From: Spongiactinospora rosea
GTDB lineage: Bacteria; Actinomycetota; Actinomycetes; Streptosporangiales; Streptosporangiaceae
DNA: 64,000 nucleotides
NCBI RefSeq assembly: GCF_003315795.1
Contig: NZ_QMEY01000003.1
Span: 496,001-560,000, forward strand
Reading direction: 5' to 3'
Part shown: positions 53,239 through 62,567 of the stretch, piece after piece
Position numbering within the stretch: position 1 is the stretch's first letter
Layout: every line of letters starts with the position of its first letter
Program-made: the position numbers and the translations under genes
The notes under the pieces: generated by a model
Seen by the model: only the letters and a program-made list of their open reading frames with translations
Told to the model about the DNA's origin: nothing
The model's database searches: none

Positions 53239-54618
53239 ATGATCCCGATGCCGCTGGCGAGGGTCGCCGAGATAACCTCGGGGGCGCTCACGGGCATTGC
53301 CGATCCCCGCGCGGTCGTGCGCGGGCCCGTGGTGGTCGACTCGCGGGCCGCCGAGCCGGGATCTCTGTTCGTCGCCCTCAAGGGCGCTCGCGTGGACGGG
53401 CACGACTTCGCCGAGGAGGCGCACCGCGCCGGGGCCGTCGCGGTGCTCGCCGCCCGGCCCACCGAGGCCCCCACGGTGATCGTCGGCGACGTGCTCGCCG
53501 CCCTGGCCGCCCTCGCCGCCGAGGTGTGCGCCGAACTCCCCGGGCCCACCGTGCTCGGCGTGACCGGCTCCGCCGGCAAGACCACCACCAAGGACCTGCT
53601 GGCCGGGCTCACCTCCCTGATCGGCCCCACCGTCTCCCCGGCCGGCTCCCACAACAACGAGATCGGCCACCCGCTCACCGTGCTGCGGGCCGACGCCGCG
53701 ACGAGGTTCATGGTGCTGGAGCTGAGCGCCCGCAACGTCGGGCACATCGCCGCCCTGGCCCGCATCGCGCCGCCGCAGATCGGCGTGGTGCTCAACGTCG
53801 GCACCGCCCACCTCGGCGTGTTCGGCAGCAGGGAGGCGATCGCCAAGGCCAAGGGCGAACTGGTCGAGGCGCTGCCGGGCAAGGGCGGCGTCGCGGTGCT
53901 GAACGCCGACGACCCGCACGTACGCGCGATGGCCGACCGCCGCCCCGCCCGGGTGACGCTGTTCGGCCGCACGCCGGAGGCCGCCGTACGGGCCGAGGAC
54001 CTCTCGCTCGACGACCGCGGCCGGGCCCGCTTCACCCTGTGCACGCCCTCCGGCGACGCGCCGGTCGCGCTGCGCCTGTACGGCGAGCACATGGTCTACA
54101 ACGCGCTGGCCGCCGCCGCCGCGGCCTACGAACTGGGCCTCCCGGTCGCCACCATCGCCAGGCAGCTTTCCGAGTCGGTGCCGCGCAGCCCGTGGCGGAT
54201 GGAGGTCACCGACCGGCCGGACGGCGTCACCGTGATCAACGACGCGTACAACGCCAACCCCGACTCCATGCGCGCGGCCTTCGTCACCCTCGGCGAACTC
54301 GGGCGGCAGCGGCGCAGGTTCGCGGTGATCGCACCGATGCTGGAACTCGGCGAAGAGGGCCGGCTGCTCAACGAGCAGGCCGGCCGGATGGCCGCGGGCG
54401 CCGGCCTCGCCGGGCTGATCGTGGTGGGCGGCGAGGAGGCCCGCTCGATCGTGGCCGGCGCGGCGGGCGCGCCGGTGCTGCACGTGCCCGACCCCCCGGC
54501 GGCGGCACAGGCGCTGCTGCCCAGACTGGCTCCAGGAGACGTCGTGCTGATCAAGGGATCGCGGGCCACCGGGCTGGAACGCGTGGCCGAGCTGCTGCTC
54601 GGGGGTGCCGCCCAGTGA
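53239..54618 (+). CDS. murF: UDP-MurNAc-tripeptide:D-Ala-D-Ala ligase MurF
   Basis: This 459-residue cytoplasmic ligase adds D-Ala-D-Ala to complete the UDP-MurNAc-pentapeptide. The ATP loop is [18 protein letters not shown], followed by [27 protein letters not shown] and [13 protein letters not shown], all typical of MurF. ATG has GGGAAG 6 nt upstream. Its stop overlaps the mraY start (GTGA at 54615-54618), which couples the last cytoplasmic precursor step to the first membrane step. Confidence 0.97.
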   Translation: MIPMPLARVAEITSGALTGIADPRAVVRGPVVVDSRAAEPGSLFVALKGARVDGHDFAEEAHRAGAVAVLAARPTEAPTVIVGDVLAALAALAAEVCAELPGPTVLGVTGSAGKTTTKDLLAGLTSLIGPTVSPAGSHNNEIGHPLTVLRADAATRFMVLELSARNVGHIAALARIAPPQIGVVLNVGTAHLGVFGSREAIAKAKGELVEALPGKGGVAVLNADDPHVRAMADRRPARVTLFGRTPEAAVRAEDLSLDDRGRARFTLCTPSGDAPVALRLYGEHMVYNALAAAAAAYELGLPVATIARQLSESVPRSPWRMEVTDRPDGVTVINDAYNANPDSMRAAFVTLGELGRQRRRFAVIAPMLELGEEGRLLNEQAGRMAAGAGLAGLIVVGGEEARSIVAGAAGAPVLHVPDPPAAAQALLPRLAPGDVVLIKGSRATGLERVAELLLGGAAQ

Positions 54619-55673
54619 GGGACATCCTTGTCGCCGCCGCGGTGGCGCTGCTGCTCTCGATGATCGGTACACCGGTCGCGATGCGCGTGTTCTCCCGGCG
54701 TGGATACGGCCAGAACATCCGGGAGGAGGGCCCGTCCGGCCACTACGACAAGCGCGGCACGCCCACCATGGGCGGCACCGTGATCGTGATCGCCGCGCTG
54801 CTCGGGTACGCCGCCTCGCACGCCGCCACGCTCACCACCCCCACCATCTCCGGCGGGCTGGTGCTGTTCTTGATGACCGGGCTGGCCGCGGTGGGCTTCC
54901 TGGACGACTTCATCAAGATCTACAAGCAGCGCAGCCTGGGCCTGCGCAGCGGCGCCAAGGCGTTCGGCCAGCTCATCGTGGGCGCGGTGTTCGCCGTCCT
55001 GGTGGTCCGCTTCCCCAACGCCTACGACATCACCCCCGCCACCACCCGCCTTTCCTTCCTGCGAGACTTCGGCCCCTCGATCAGCCTGATCCCCTTCATC
55101 ATCTGGGTGCTGATCATGATCGTCGGCTTCTCCAACGCGGTGAACCTCACCGACGGCCTGGACGGCCTGGCCTCCGGCGCGACCGGGGTGGTGCTCGCCT
55201 CCTACGTGCTGATCGGCAACTGGCAGCTCCGCAACAGTTGCGTGAACCAGCTCGGCCCGAACTGCTACTGGGTGCGCGATCCGCTCGACCTGGCGGTGGT
55301 GGCCGCGGCGGTGCTAGGGGCCTTGGTGGGCTTCCTGTGGTGGAACGCCCCACCCGCCAAGATCTTCATGGGCGACACCGGCTCGCTGGCGCTGGGCGGC
55401 GTGATCGCCGGGCTGGCCGTCACCACCCGCACCCAGCTCCTGCTGATCATCCTGGCCGGGATGTGCGTCATCATCACCCTGTCGGTGATCATCCAGGTCG
55501 GGTTCTTCAAGATGACCAGAAGACGCGTCTTCCGGATGGCGCCGCTGCAGCACCACTTCGAGCTGGCGGGCTGGGCGGAGACCACCATCGTGGTCCGGTT
55601 CTGGCTGATCGCGGGGCTGTGCGCGGCGGCCGGGCTCGGCCTGTTCTACGTCGAATGGATGCCCAAGTCATGA
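54615..55673 (+). CDS. mraY: Phospho-MurNAc-pentapeptide translocase
   Basis: This 352-residue integral membrane enzyme with about ten helices transfers phospho-MurNAc-pentapeptide to undecaprenyl phosphate to make lipid I. Conserved blocks include [23 protein letters not shown] with the metal-binding Asp pair, [15 protein letters not shown], and [11 protein letters not shown] with a third Asp. The end has the PLQHHFE histidine motif. The start is GTG within the murF stop, and the stop overlaps the murD ATG (ATGA at 55670-55673). Confidence 0.97.
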   Translation: MRDILVAAAVALLLSMIGTPVAMRVFSRRGYGQNIREEGPSGHYDKRGTPTMGGTVIVIAALLGYAASHAATLTTPTISGGLVLFLMTGLAAVGFLDDFIKIYKQRSLGLRSGAKAFGQLIVGAVFAVLVVRFPNAYDITPATTRLSFLRDFGPSISLIPFIIWVLIMIVGFSNAVNLTDGLDGLASGATGVVLASYVLIGNWQLRNSCVNQLGPNCYWVRDPLDLAVVAAAVLGALVGFLWWNAPPAKIFMGDTGSLALGGVIAGLAVTTRTQLLLIILAGMCVIITLSVIIQVGFFKMTRRRVFRMAPLQHHFELAGWAETTIVVRFWLIAGLCAAAGLGLFYVEWMPKS

Positions 55674-57049
55674 TCACTGTGGCCGGTCTCGGCGTGTCGG
55701 GTCAGGCCGCGGCGCGGGCGCTGGCCGGGCGCGGCGAGCGCGTCGTGGTCCTTGAGGCCAAGGACGGCGAACGGCAGCGCGCGGCGGCGGCCGAGCTGGC
55801 CGGGCTGGGCGTGGAGGTGCGGTTCGGGCCGGACGCGAAGCCGCCCGCGGACACCACGCTGCTGGTCACCTCGCCCGGCTGGCCGCCGTCCCACCCGCTG
55901 CTGACCGCCGCGGCCGAGGCGGGCGTTGCGGTCATCGGCGAGGTGGAGCTGGCCTGGCGGCTGCGGCCCGCGGGGGCCGCGCCCTGGCTCGCGCTCACCG
56001 GCACCGACGGCAAGACCACCGTGGTCCGCATGCTGGCGGCCATGCTGACCGCCGCCGGGCACAAGGCGCTCGCGGTGGGCAACATCGGCACGCCCATCGT
56101 GGAGGCGGTCTCGGGGCCGGGCGACGTGCTCGCGGTCGAGCTGTCCAGCTTCCAGTTGCACTGGTCGAACAGCCTGGCCCCGCACACGGCGGCGGTGCTC
56201 AACGTCGCGCCCGACCACCTGGACTGGCACGGCTCGCTGGACGAGTACGCCAGGGTCAAGGGCAAGGTGTTCGAGCGCGCGGGCACGGTGGTCTACAACG
56301 CCGACGACGAGATCGCCACGCGCCTGGCGGAGCCGTACGCGGGGGCGGTGGGCTTCACCCTGCGGGTGCCGCGCCCGGGGCAGCTCGGCGTCGTCGAGGA
56401 CCTGCTGGTGGACCGCGCCTTCGTGGCCGACCCCGCGGACAACGCCGAAGAGCTGGCGGAGCTGTCCGACGTACGGCCGTTCGCGCCGCACAACGTGGCC
56501 AACGCCCTCGCCGCCGCCGCCCTGGCCCGCTCCTACGGCGTGCCGGTCGCGGCCGTACGGCAGGGACTGGCCGACTTCGTGCCCGACCCGCACCGGATGG
56601 AGTTCGTGGCCACGGTCGGCGAAGTGAGCTACGTCAACGACTCCAAGGCCACCAACGCGCACGCCGCCGGGGCCTCCCTGGCGGCCTACCCGTCGATCGT
56701 GTGGGTGGCGGGCGGCCTGCTGAAGGGGGCCGACGTCGACGACCTCGTACGCCGGGCCGCGCCCCGGCTGCGCGCCGCCGTCCTATTGGGCGCGGACCGT
56801 GAGCGAATTCGGACGGCACTGGCGCGACACGCGGCGAATGTCCCCGTGGTGGAGGTGCCCGGGCAAGACACTGGGGTGATGGACCGCGTCGTCACCGAGG
56901 CCGCGGGGCTCGCCGCCCCCGGCGACACCGTACTGCTCGCCCCCGCCGGAGCCTCCCAGGACATCTTCGACAACTACGGGGCCCGGGGGGAGGCGTTCGC
57001 CCGGGCCGTCCACCGCCTGGCGGCCGACCCCGCCGGAGCCCAGGAGTGA
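55670..57049 (+). CDS. murD: UDP-MurNAc-L-alanine:D-glutamate ligase MurD
   Basis: This 459-residue ligase adds D-glutamate to UDP-MurNAc-L-Ala. It shows the N-terminal Rossmann start [18 protein letters not shown], the ATP loop [41 protein letters not shown] and [13 protein letters not shown]. Near the C-terminus [19 protein letters not shown] matches the MurD closing block, with Gly in the place where many have Cys. It starts in the mraY stop. Its own stop overlaps a GTG that opens a non-conserved frame in the repeat-bearing gap before ftsW. Confidence 0.97.
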   Translation: MITVAGLGVSGQAAARALAGRGERVVVLEAKDGERQRAAAAELAGLGVEVRFGPDAKPPADTTLLVTSPGWPPSHPLLTAAAEAGVAVIGEVELAWRLRPAGAAPWLALTGTDGKTTVVRMLAAMLTAAGHKALAVGNIGTPIVEAVSGPGDVLAVELSSFQLHWSNSLAPHTAAVLNVAPDHLDWHGSLDEYARVKGKVFERAGTVVYNADDEIATRLAEPYAGAVGFTLRVPRPGQLGVVEDLLVDRAFVADPADNAEELAELSDVRPFAPHNVANALAAAALARSYGVPVAAVRQGLADFVPDPHRMEFVATVGEVSYVNDSKATNAHAAGASLAAYPSIVWVAGGLLKGADVDDLVRRAAPRLRAAVLLGADRERIRTALARHAANVPVVEVPGQDTGVMDRVVTEAAGLAAPGDTVLLAPAGASQDIFDNYGARGEAFARAVHRLAADPAGAQE

Positions 57050-57261
57050 CCCCCCGCCCCCTCTCCCATCCAGCGCGCCCCGCTTTTTTCAGTCACCCGG
57101 CGTACGGCAGGGTTTCGGGCCGGCCGGTTCTCCGGCGCGGAGGCGAGCGGGCCGCCCACGCCTCGCGGGGCGGGCTTTCGCGCCCGGAGGGCCGACGCCT
57201 CATGGCGGGTCCGTACAGGGCCGGATGCGGGCGCGGCGGGGCGGGAGCGCGCGATGCCTGA
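57046..57261 (+). CDS. 71-residue open frame in the murD-ftsW gap
   Basis: GTG at 57046 overlaps the murD stop (GTGA), with GGAG 7 nt upstream inside murD. The frame ends by overlapping the next small frame in ATGCCTGA (57254-57261). The peptide is Arg/Gly/Pro-rich without a domain. Third-position GC (about three quarters) is below that of real genes nearby, and a T6 run lies inside. I list it because it is part of an unbroken chain of frames from murD to ftsW; it may have no product of its own. Confidence 0.25.
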   Translation: MTPRPLSHPARPAFFSHPAYGRVSGRPVLRRGGERAAHASRGGLSRPEGRRLMAGPYRAGCGRGGAGARDA

Positions 57262-57400
57262 GCCGGACGCCGTTACCGGCGCGTCGCGGCGGGGCCGTGC
57301 GATGCCGAGGGCGCGTGCCCGGACGGGTGTCCCGCGGTGGGGCCGCGCGGTGCCGGAGGCGAAGGCGGAGGACTCGTGGCGGGGGAGGTGGGGGAGATGA
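57254..57400 (+). CDS. 48-residue repeat mini-ORF coupled to ftsW
   Basis: ATG at 57254 has GGGAG with 6-nt spacing, and the stop TGA overlaps the ftsW ATG (ATGA at 57397-57400). The 48 residues are three tandem 16-residue units starting MPEPDAVTG, MPRARARTG and VPEAKAED; the first two end in GRA. They are encoded by 48-bp DNA repeats at 57254, 57302 and 57350. The period is a multiple of three, so the frame is kept. Third-position GC is about 88 percent, closer to real genes than the preceding frame. Translation is plausible; function is unknown, perhaps only delivering ribosomes to ftsW. Confidence 0.4.
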   Translation: MPEPDAVTGASRRGRAMPRARARTGVPRWGRAVPEAKAEDSWRGRWGR

Positions 57401-58749
57401 CGACGGACACGGGGACCGGGGCCGCTGAGCCGGTGGCGCGGAAGAACGCGGCCGGTGCGGCGCGGGGTCCGCGTGGCGGGTGGGATCGTCGCGGGTTGTT
57501 CCGTGAGCGGATGGGCGCGCTGCTCGAACTGCTGGACCGGCCGCTCACCTCCTACTACCTGGTGCTGGGCTGTAGCGCGCTGCTGCTCGCGCTGGGCCTG
57601 ATGATGGTGCTCTCCGCCTCCAGCATCGAGGCGCTGCAGGAGACCGGCAGCCCGTTCTCCTGGTTCCTGCGGCAGTCGTTCTCCGCGACGCTGGGCGTAC
57701 CGATCATGTGGATCTGCTCCCGCCTGCCGCAACGGTTTTTCCGGCTGGCCGGATATCCCCTGATGGTGCTCTCTGTGATCGGCCTGATCCTGGTGATCCT
57801 GGTCGGCGAGTCCCAGCAGGGCGCGCAGCGGTGGATCGACCTCGGTCCCATCTACCTGCAGCCGTCGGAGCCCGCCAAGCTCGGCCTGGCCCTGTGGGGG
57901 GCCGACCTGCTGGCCCGTAAGGCCAGGGCGGGCCGGATCGAGTGGCGGCAGCTCCTGATCCCGCTGATGCCCGGCACGGCCATCCTGGCCGTGATGGTCA
58001 TGCTCGGCCGCGACCTCGGCACCACCCTGGTGCTGATGCTGATCTTCCTGTCGCTGCTGTGGGTGGTCGGAGCCCCGGTCCGGATCTTCGGCGTGATCCT
58101 CCTGGGGGCCGTGCTGGCGGCGGTCATCATGATCACCGTCGAGCCGTACCGGATGGCCCGTGTCACGGCATATCTGCGTCCGTGGGAGGATGCTCAGGGC
58201 GCGGGCTACCAGGCGGTCCAAGGGCAGATCGCGATGGGCTCCGGAGGGTGGTTCGGGCTCGGGCTGGGCAGCAGCCGGCAGAAATGGAGCTGGCTGCCGC
58301 ATTCCGAAAGCGACTTCATCTTCGCCATCCTCGGTGAGGAACTCGGACTGGCGGGCACACTTGCCGTCGTGACGCTTTTCGGCCTGCTCGGTTATGCCGG
58401 TCTCCGGGTGGCCTCCAGGGTGAACGACCCGTTCATCCGGCTCGCCTCGGCCGCCACAGTGGCCTGGGTCGCCGGTCAGGCCATCGTGAACATCGGCGCG
58501 GTGATCGGTGTCCTGCCCATCACCGGCATCCCGTTGCCGCTGGTGTCCTATGGTGGTTCGGCCCTGTTGCCCACACTCGCCGCGCTTGGCATGTTGTTGT
58601 CATTCGCCAGGCGGGAGCCAGGCGCCCGCGAGGCTCTGGCCGCGCGTGGCCCCGGACCGGTGGCGAGAGCCCTAAGCTGGCTTGGCCTGGGCGGTCCGAA
58701 GGCGCGCAGTCGCCGTGCGGGCCGTACAGGGCGGTCATTCGATAGGTGA
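57397..58749 (+). CDS. ftsW: Septal peptidoglycan glycosyltransferase FtsW (SEDS family)
   Basis: This 450-residue SEDS protein with about ten membrane helices polymerises lipid II at the septum together with FtsI. Features include LTSYYLVLGCSALLLALGL as the first helix, MMVLSASSIEAL, GESQQGAQRWIDLGPIYLQP with LQPSEPAKL, GRDLGTTLV, and the terminal LPLVSYGGSALLPTLAALG. About 50 polar residues precede the first helix and a basic tail follows the last. The ATG at 57397 has GGAGGTGGGG upstream. It is separated from murD by 347 bp of repeat-bearing sequence, unusual in this otherwise compact cluster. Confidence 0.95.
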   Translation: MTTDTGTGAAEPVARKNAAGAARGPRGGWDRRGLFRERMGALLELLDRPLTSYYLVLGCSALLLALGLMMVLSASSIEALQETGSPFSWFLRQSFSATLGVPIMWICSRLPQRFFRLAGYPLMVLSVIGLILVILVGESQQGAQRWIDLGPIYLQPSEPAKLGLALWGADLLARKARAGRIEWRQLLIPLMPGTAILAVMVMLGRDLGTTLVLMLIFLSLLWVVGAPVRIFGVILLGAVLAAVIMITVEPYRMARVTAYLRPWEDAQGAGYQAVQGQIAMGSGGWFGLGLGSSRQKWSWLPHSESDFIFAILGEELGLAGTLAVVTLFGLLGYAGLRVASRVNDPFIRLASAATVAWVAGQAIVNIGAVIGVLPITGIPLPLVSYGGSALLPTLAALGMLLSFARREPGAREALAARGPGPVARALSWLGLGGPKARSRRAGRTGRSFDR

Positions 58750-58764
58750 AGTGAAAGGACCGAC

Positions 58765-59859
58765 ATGAGGGTGGTCCTCGCGGGCGGCGGGACGGCCGGG
58801 CACATCGAGCCGGCGCTCGCCCTTGCCGACGCGTTGCGCCGGCTGGCCCCGGACACCGGAATCACCTGCTTGGGCACCGAGCGCGGCCTGGAGACCCGCC
58901 TGGTCCCGGAGCGGGGGTATGAGCTGCAGCTCATACCGGCGGTGCCGCTGCCGCGCGCGCTCACGCCGCAGCTCCTCACCGTCCCCGGGCGGCTGGCCGG
59001 CGCGATCAACGCAGCGGCCGGGGTGCTCGACCGGGTTCAGGCCGACGTCGTGGTCGGGTTCGGCGGTTACGTCGCCACCCCCGGCTACCTCGCCGCCCGC
59101 CGCAGGGGCGTGCCGATCGTGGTGCACGAGGCCAACCCACGCCCCGGCCTGGCCAACCGGCTCGGCGCGCGGCTGACCGAGCACGTCTACACCGGACATC
59201 CGGAAACGGCCCTCACTCACGCCCAATACCTCGGGATCCCCCTCAGGCACGACATCTCCCACCTGGACCGCCTGTCCATGGGGGACAAGGCCCGCTCGTG
59301 GTTCGGCCTGGAGGCCGACCTGCCGACGCTGCTGGTCTTCGGCGGCTCCCAGGGGGCCCGCTCGCTCAACCAGGCCGCGCTCGCCGCGAGCGACACCCTG
59401 CGCCGCTCGGGCGTCCAGGTGCTGCACGTGCTCGGCCCGAGGAACACCATCGAGCACGAGCCGCCGCCCGGCGATCCCCAGTACGTCGTGCTGCCCTACA
59501 TCGACCGGATGGAGCTGGCCTACGCCGCCGCCGACTTCGCGCTGTGCCGCAGCGGCGCGATGACCTGCGCCGAGCTGACCGCGGTCGGCCTGCCCGCCGC
59601 CTACGTGCCGCTGCCGCACGGGAACGGCGAGCAGCGCACCAACGCCGCCCCGATCGTGGCCGCGGGCGGCGGCCTCATGGTCGACGACGCCGACCTCGAC
59701 CCCGAGTGGATCGCCCACCACCTGCTGCCGATCCTGTCCGACCCCGAGCGGGTCGCGATGATGTCCGAGGCGTCCGCCAGGCTCGGCCGCAGAGACGCCG
59801 ACGAGGTCATGGCCCACCGGGTGCTGCAGATCGCCGCCACCCGGCGAGAAGGGCGGTGA
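58765..59859 (+). CDS. murG: UDP-GlcNAc:lipid I N-acetylglucosaminyltransferase
   Basis: This 364-residue peripheral membrane GT-B glycosyltransferase turns lipid I into lipid II. The N-terminal domain has [18 protein letters not shown] and the lipid-side [14 protein letters not shown]. The C-terminal donor site has [27 protein letters not shown] and [16 protein letters not shown] has AAAGGA 6 nt upstream and follows ftsW by 15 bp. The substrate comes from MraY and the product is used by FtsW-FtsI, all encoded close by. Confidence 0.97.
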   Translation: MRVVLAGGGTAGHIEPALALADALRRLAPDTGITCLGTERGLETRLVPERGYELQLIPAVPLPRALTPQLLTVPGRLAGAINAAAGVLDRVQADVVVGFGGYVATPGYLAARRRGVPIVVHEANPRPGLANRLGARLTEHVYTGHPETALTHAQYLGIPLRHDISHLDRLSMGDKARSWFGLEADLPTLLVFGGSQGARSLNQAALAASDTLRRSGVQVLHVLGPRNTIEHEPPPGDPQYVVLPYIDRMELAYAAADFALCRSGAMTCAELTAVGLPAAYVPLPHGNGEQRTNAAPIVAAGGGLMVDDADLDPEWIAHHLLPILSDPERVAMMSEASARLGRRDADEVMAHRVLQIAATRREGR

Positions 59860-59866
59860 CCCGCGG

Positions 59867-61276
59867 ATGAGCCTGGTCAAACTCGTCGAGCCGGTCGCCG
59901 CCGGCGACCTCGGCAGGGTCCACTTCATCGGCATCGGCGGCGCCGGAATGTCCGGCATCGCGCGCATCCTGCTCAAGCGCGGCGTCCGGGTGAGCGGCAG
60001 CGACACACGTACCTCCCCCCTGGTCACCGAGCTGCGCGAGCTGGGCGCGACGGTCCACATCGGCCACGCCGCCTCCCACATCAAGAACATCGACACCGTG
60101 GTGGTCTCCACCGCGATCCGCGACTCCAACCCCGAGCTGGGGGAGGCGCTGCGCCAGGGGCTGCGGGTCATCCCGCGGGCCGCGGCGCTGGCCGCCGTCA
60201 TGGCGGGCCGTACCGGCGTGGCGGTCGCGGGCACTCACGGCAAGACCACCACCACCTCCATGCTCACCGTGGCCCTCCAGAAGTGCGGCGCCGACCCCTC
60301 CTACTGTGTGGGCGGGCAGCTCGTCACCACCGGGCTGGGCGCCGACGAGGGCGCGGGCGAGGTCTTCGTGGCCGAGGCCGACGAGAGCGACGGGTCGTTC
60401 CTGATGCTGGCCCCGGGCATCGCCGTGGTCACCAACGTCGAGGCCGACCACCTGGACAACTACGGCGACCCCGACGCCGTGTACGACAGCTTCGCCCGCT
60501 TCGTGGAGCGGGTCGGCTCCTCGCTGATCGTCTGCGCCGACGACCCGGGCTCGGCCGCGCTGATCCCCCAGGCCCGCGAGCGCGGCCTGCGCGTCCGCAC
60601 CTACGGTGAGGCCGAAGACGCCGACCTGCGCATCCGCGCGGTCCGCCCGGACGGCTTCGGCGTCGCCTTCGAGGTCGAGGGCCACGGCCCGGTACGCCTG
60701 TCGGTGCCCGGCGCGCACAACGCCCTCAACGCCACCGCCGTCATCGCGGTCGCGGTGGAGCTCGGCCTGCCCTTCGACGAGATCCGCGACGGCCTGGCGG
60801 CCTTCACCGGGGCCAAGCGGCGCTTCGAGTCCAAGGGCGAGGCGGGCGGTGTCGCGGTCTTCGACAGTTACGCCCACCACCCGACCGAGCTGGCCGCCGA
60901 CCTGCGCGCCGCACGCGACGTGGTCGCCGGGTTCTCGGCGGGCCAGGGCCGGGTGATCGCGGTCTTCCAGCCGCACCTGTACTCGCGGACCAGGTTCTTC
61001 GCCGACGAGTTCGGCGTGGCGCTCGCCCTGGCCGACGAGGCCATCGTGATGGACGTCTACGGCGCCAGGGAAGATCCCGAGCCCGGCGTCTCCGGCGCCC
61101 TGGTCGCGGGCAAGGTGCCGCTGCCGGCCGGGCAGGTCGCCTACGTGACCGACCGCGCCGACGTACCGGCGCTGGTCGCCGCCAAAGCACGCGCCGGTGA
61201 CCTCGTCTTGACCATGGGCGCGGGTGATGTCACCGAGCTGGGCCCTATGATCGTCGCGGAGCTTTCGAGCCGCTGA
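59867..61276 (+). CDS. murC: UDP-N-acetylmuramate:L-alanine ligase
   Basis: This 469-residue ligase adds the first amino acid to UDP-MurNAc. The N-terminal Rossmann loop is HFIGIGGAGMSGIARILL, the ATP loop is VAGTHGKTTTTSML, the central domain has EADESDGSFL and NVEADHLDNYG, and the C-terminal domain has DSYAHHPTELAADL and FQPHLYSRT. ATG follows murG by 7 nt. Together with MurD, MurE and MurF this completes the stem-peptide ligases; murB is not in view. Confidence 0.97.
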   Translation: MSLVKLVEPVAAGDLGRVHFIGIGGAGMSGIARILLKRGVRVSGSDTRTSPLVTELRELGATVHIGHAASHIKNIDTVVVSTAIRDSNPELGEALRQGLRVIPRAAALAAVMAGRTGVAVAGTHGKTTTTSMLTVALQKCGADPSYCVGGQLVTTGLGADEGAGEVFVAEADESDGSFLMLAPGIAVVTNVEADHLDNYGDPDAVYDSFARFVERVGSSLIVCADDPGSAALIPQARERGLRVRTYGEAEDADLRIRAVRPDGFGVAFEVEGHGPVRLSVPGAHNALNATAVIAVAVELGLPFDEIRDGLAAFTGAKRRFESKGEAGGVAVFDSYAHHPTELAADLRAARDVVAGFSAGQGRVIAVFQPHLYSRTRFFADEFGVALALADEAIVMDVYGAREDPEPGVSGALVAGKVPLPAGQVAYVTDRADVPALVAAKARAGDLVLTMGAGDVTELGPMIVAELSSR

Positions 61277-61463
61277 TCCTCCCCCTTTTCCATGCACGCC
61301 TATCGGAGGGACACCGCACGACCGCATGGCCACGCGAAGGGGACCGCACACCGCGCCGCCGTACCACCGGGCGCGGGTCGTCTGTCATGAAAGACGCCGG
61401 GGCCGGGACGTGCCCCGCCTTCCGGCCCCCTGGCACGGGGCGGGAGCGGCAGAAGTCCTGATC

Positions 61464-62303
61464 ATGGCCGCCTCCGGGCGGGGCGGCGGCGAACCGGGGA
61501 CCACCGGGGCCGCCGATGCCGCCGGGACGGCCGATCGGGCGGGCGAGGTGGACGACGCCCCTGGACCGCCGGAACCCCCCGGGCCTCCCGCGCCGCCGCC
61601 CGCGGGCGGCGAGGACGCCGGGGCGGCCAGGGGCCGCTGGACCGGCTGGCGGGTGGTGCTGGTGCTCGTGCTGTTCGCGGCGGTGGTCGGCTGCGCGACC
61701 TGGATCGTGTTCTTCTCCAGCGTGCTGGGCCTGCGGGAGATCAAGGTTGTGGGAAATCTCACCGTGCCGTCCGAGCAGATCCAGCGGGCCGCGGGCGTCC
61801 CGGACGGTCACCCGCTGGCGACCGTCGATCTCGGCGGCGTGCAGGCGCGGGTCCTCGGCATCCGGCAGATCGAGTCGGCCGCCGTGGAGCGCACCTGGCC
61901 GGGGACGCTCCGGATCGCGATCGTGGAGCGCCGCCCTGTGGCGGTGGTCCCGGTGGCGGGCAAGGCGGCGCTGGTGGACAAGTACGGCGTGGTGACCGAG
62001 GTCCGGTCCGTGGGATCGCCGAGGCTGCCGCTGCTCCGGGTGAACCGTCCCGGTCCCGACGACCCGGCGACCAGGGCGGCCCTCGCGGTGATCGTCTCAC
62101 TGCCCGCGGCGCTCGCGCCCAAGGTCGCCGAGGTACGGGCCACGGGCCCCGAAGCCGTGTCCCTGCGCCTGGGGGACGGCAGGACGGTGGTGTGGGGCGG
62201 CGCGGACCGCGCCCGGCAGAAGGCGCGTATCCTCATGACCTTGCTCAAGAAGCCCGCGGACAGCTACGACGTCAGCTCGCCCGAGGTCGTGACCGTGGAA
62301 TGA
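61464..62303 (+). CDS. ftsQ: Cell division protein FtsQ
   Basis: This ~279-residue bitopic divisome protein has an acidic Gly/Pro-rich cytoplasmic N-terminus (about 65 residues) and one membrane helix (VVLVLVLFAAVVGCATWIVFF). A POTRA domain (LREIKVVGNLTVPSEQIQ, then GVPDGHPLATVDLG) and the FtsQ beta domain follow, with VERTWPGTLRIAIVERRPVA. It links FtsL/FtsB to the septal synthase. The start is uncertain. An ATG at 61326 would add 46 residues, but those codons use A or T at the third position about four times as often as the rest, so I prefer 61464. The ~190-bp gap from murC shows no gene. Confidence 0.92.
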   Translation: MAASGRGGGEPGTTGAADAAGTADRAGEVDDAPGPPEPPGPPAPPPAGGEDAGAARGRWTGWRVVLVLVLFAAVVGCATWIVFFSSVLGLREIKVVGNLTVPSEQIQRAAGVPDGHPLATVDLGGVQARVLGIRQIESAAVERTWPGTLRIAIVERRPVAVVPVAGKAALVDKYGVVTEVRSVGSPRLPLLRVNRPGPDDPATRAALAVIVSLPAALAPKVAEVRATGPEAVSLRLGDGRTVVWGGADRARQKARILMTLLKKPADSYDVSSPEVVTVE

Positions 62304-62392
62304 GATCGTCAGGCCCGCCGCGACGGGCCGCCGGGGGTGCCGCGCGAAAAGGACACGCCGCGACACGCCGGGCGCGCTTGCGGCGCGGTTAG

Positions 62393-62422
62393 TTGACCCG
62401 CGTAGAGCGTAACTCCTACTGT
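62393..62422 (+). promoter_or_regulatory. ftsZ promoter
   Basis: TTGACC (62393-62398) and TACTGT (62417-62422) are 18 bp apart, a good housekeeping-type promoter in the 264-bp ftsQ-ftsZ gap. It gives an untranslated leader of about 140 nt, so ftsZ can be expressed apart from the cluster. Confidence 0.65.
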
Positions 62423-62432
62423 CCGTATCAAT

Positions 62433-62468
62433 CCTCAGGTTGACATAAATCTAAATCTCAACTTGAGG
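62433..62468 (+). promoter_or_regulatory. Hairpin or operator in the ftsZ leader
   Basis: CCTCAGGTTGA (62433-62443) pairs with TCAACTTGAGG (62458-62468), 11 bp with one G-U pair, around a 14-nt AT-rich loop containing AAATCTAAATC. It lies just after the predicted start point. It could be an RNA structure or a protein-binding palindrome. Its AT content stands out from the surroundings. Confidence 0.55.
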
Positions 62469-62567
62469 GTGAGGGTTTGGGAATCGCGGGCACGGCATCG
62501 CCGTACCGCACGAACACCGTAAGTCACCGGAAACATCGCAAGTCAACGAGCGGAAAGGCCCCTCGTC

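Noticed and set aside
51640-54672. 1010-codon - strand frame opposite murE-murF
   Set aside because: Antisense to two complete Mur ligases; no domain of its own.
61326-61463. 46 extra N-terminal codons for FtsQ
   Set aside because: Third positions contain far more A/T than the rest of the gene and the ribosome site is too distant, so the later ATG is preferred.
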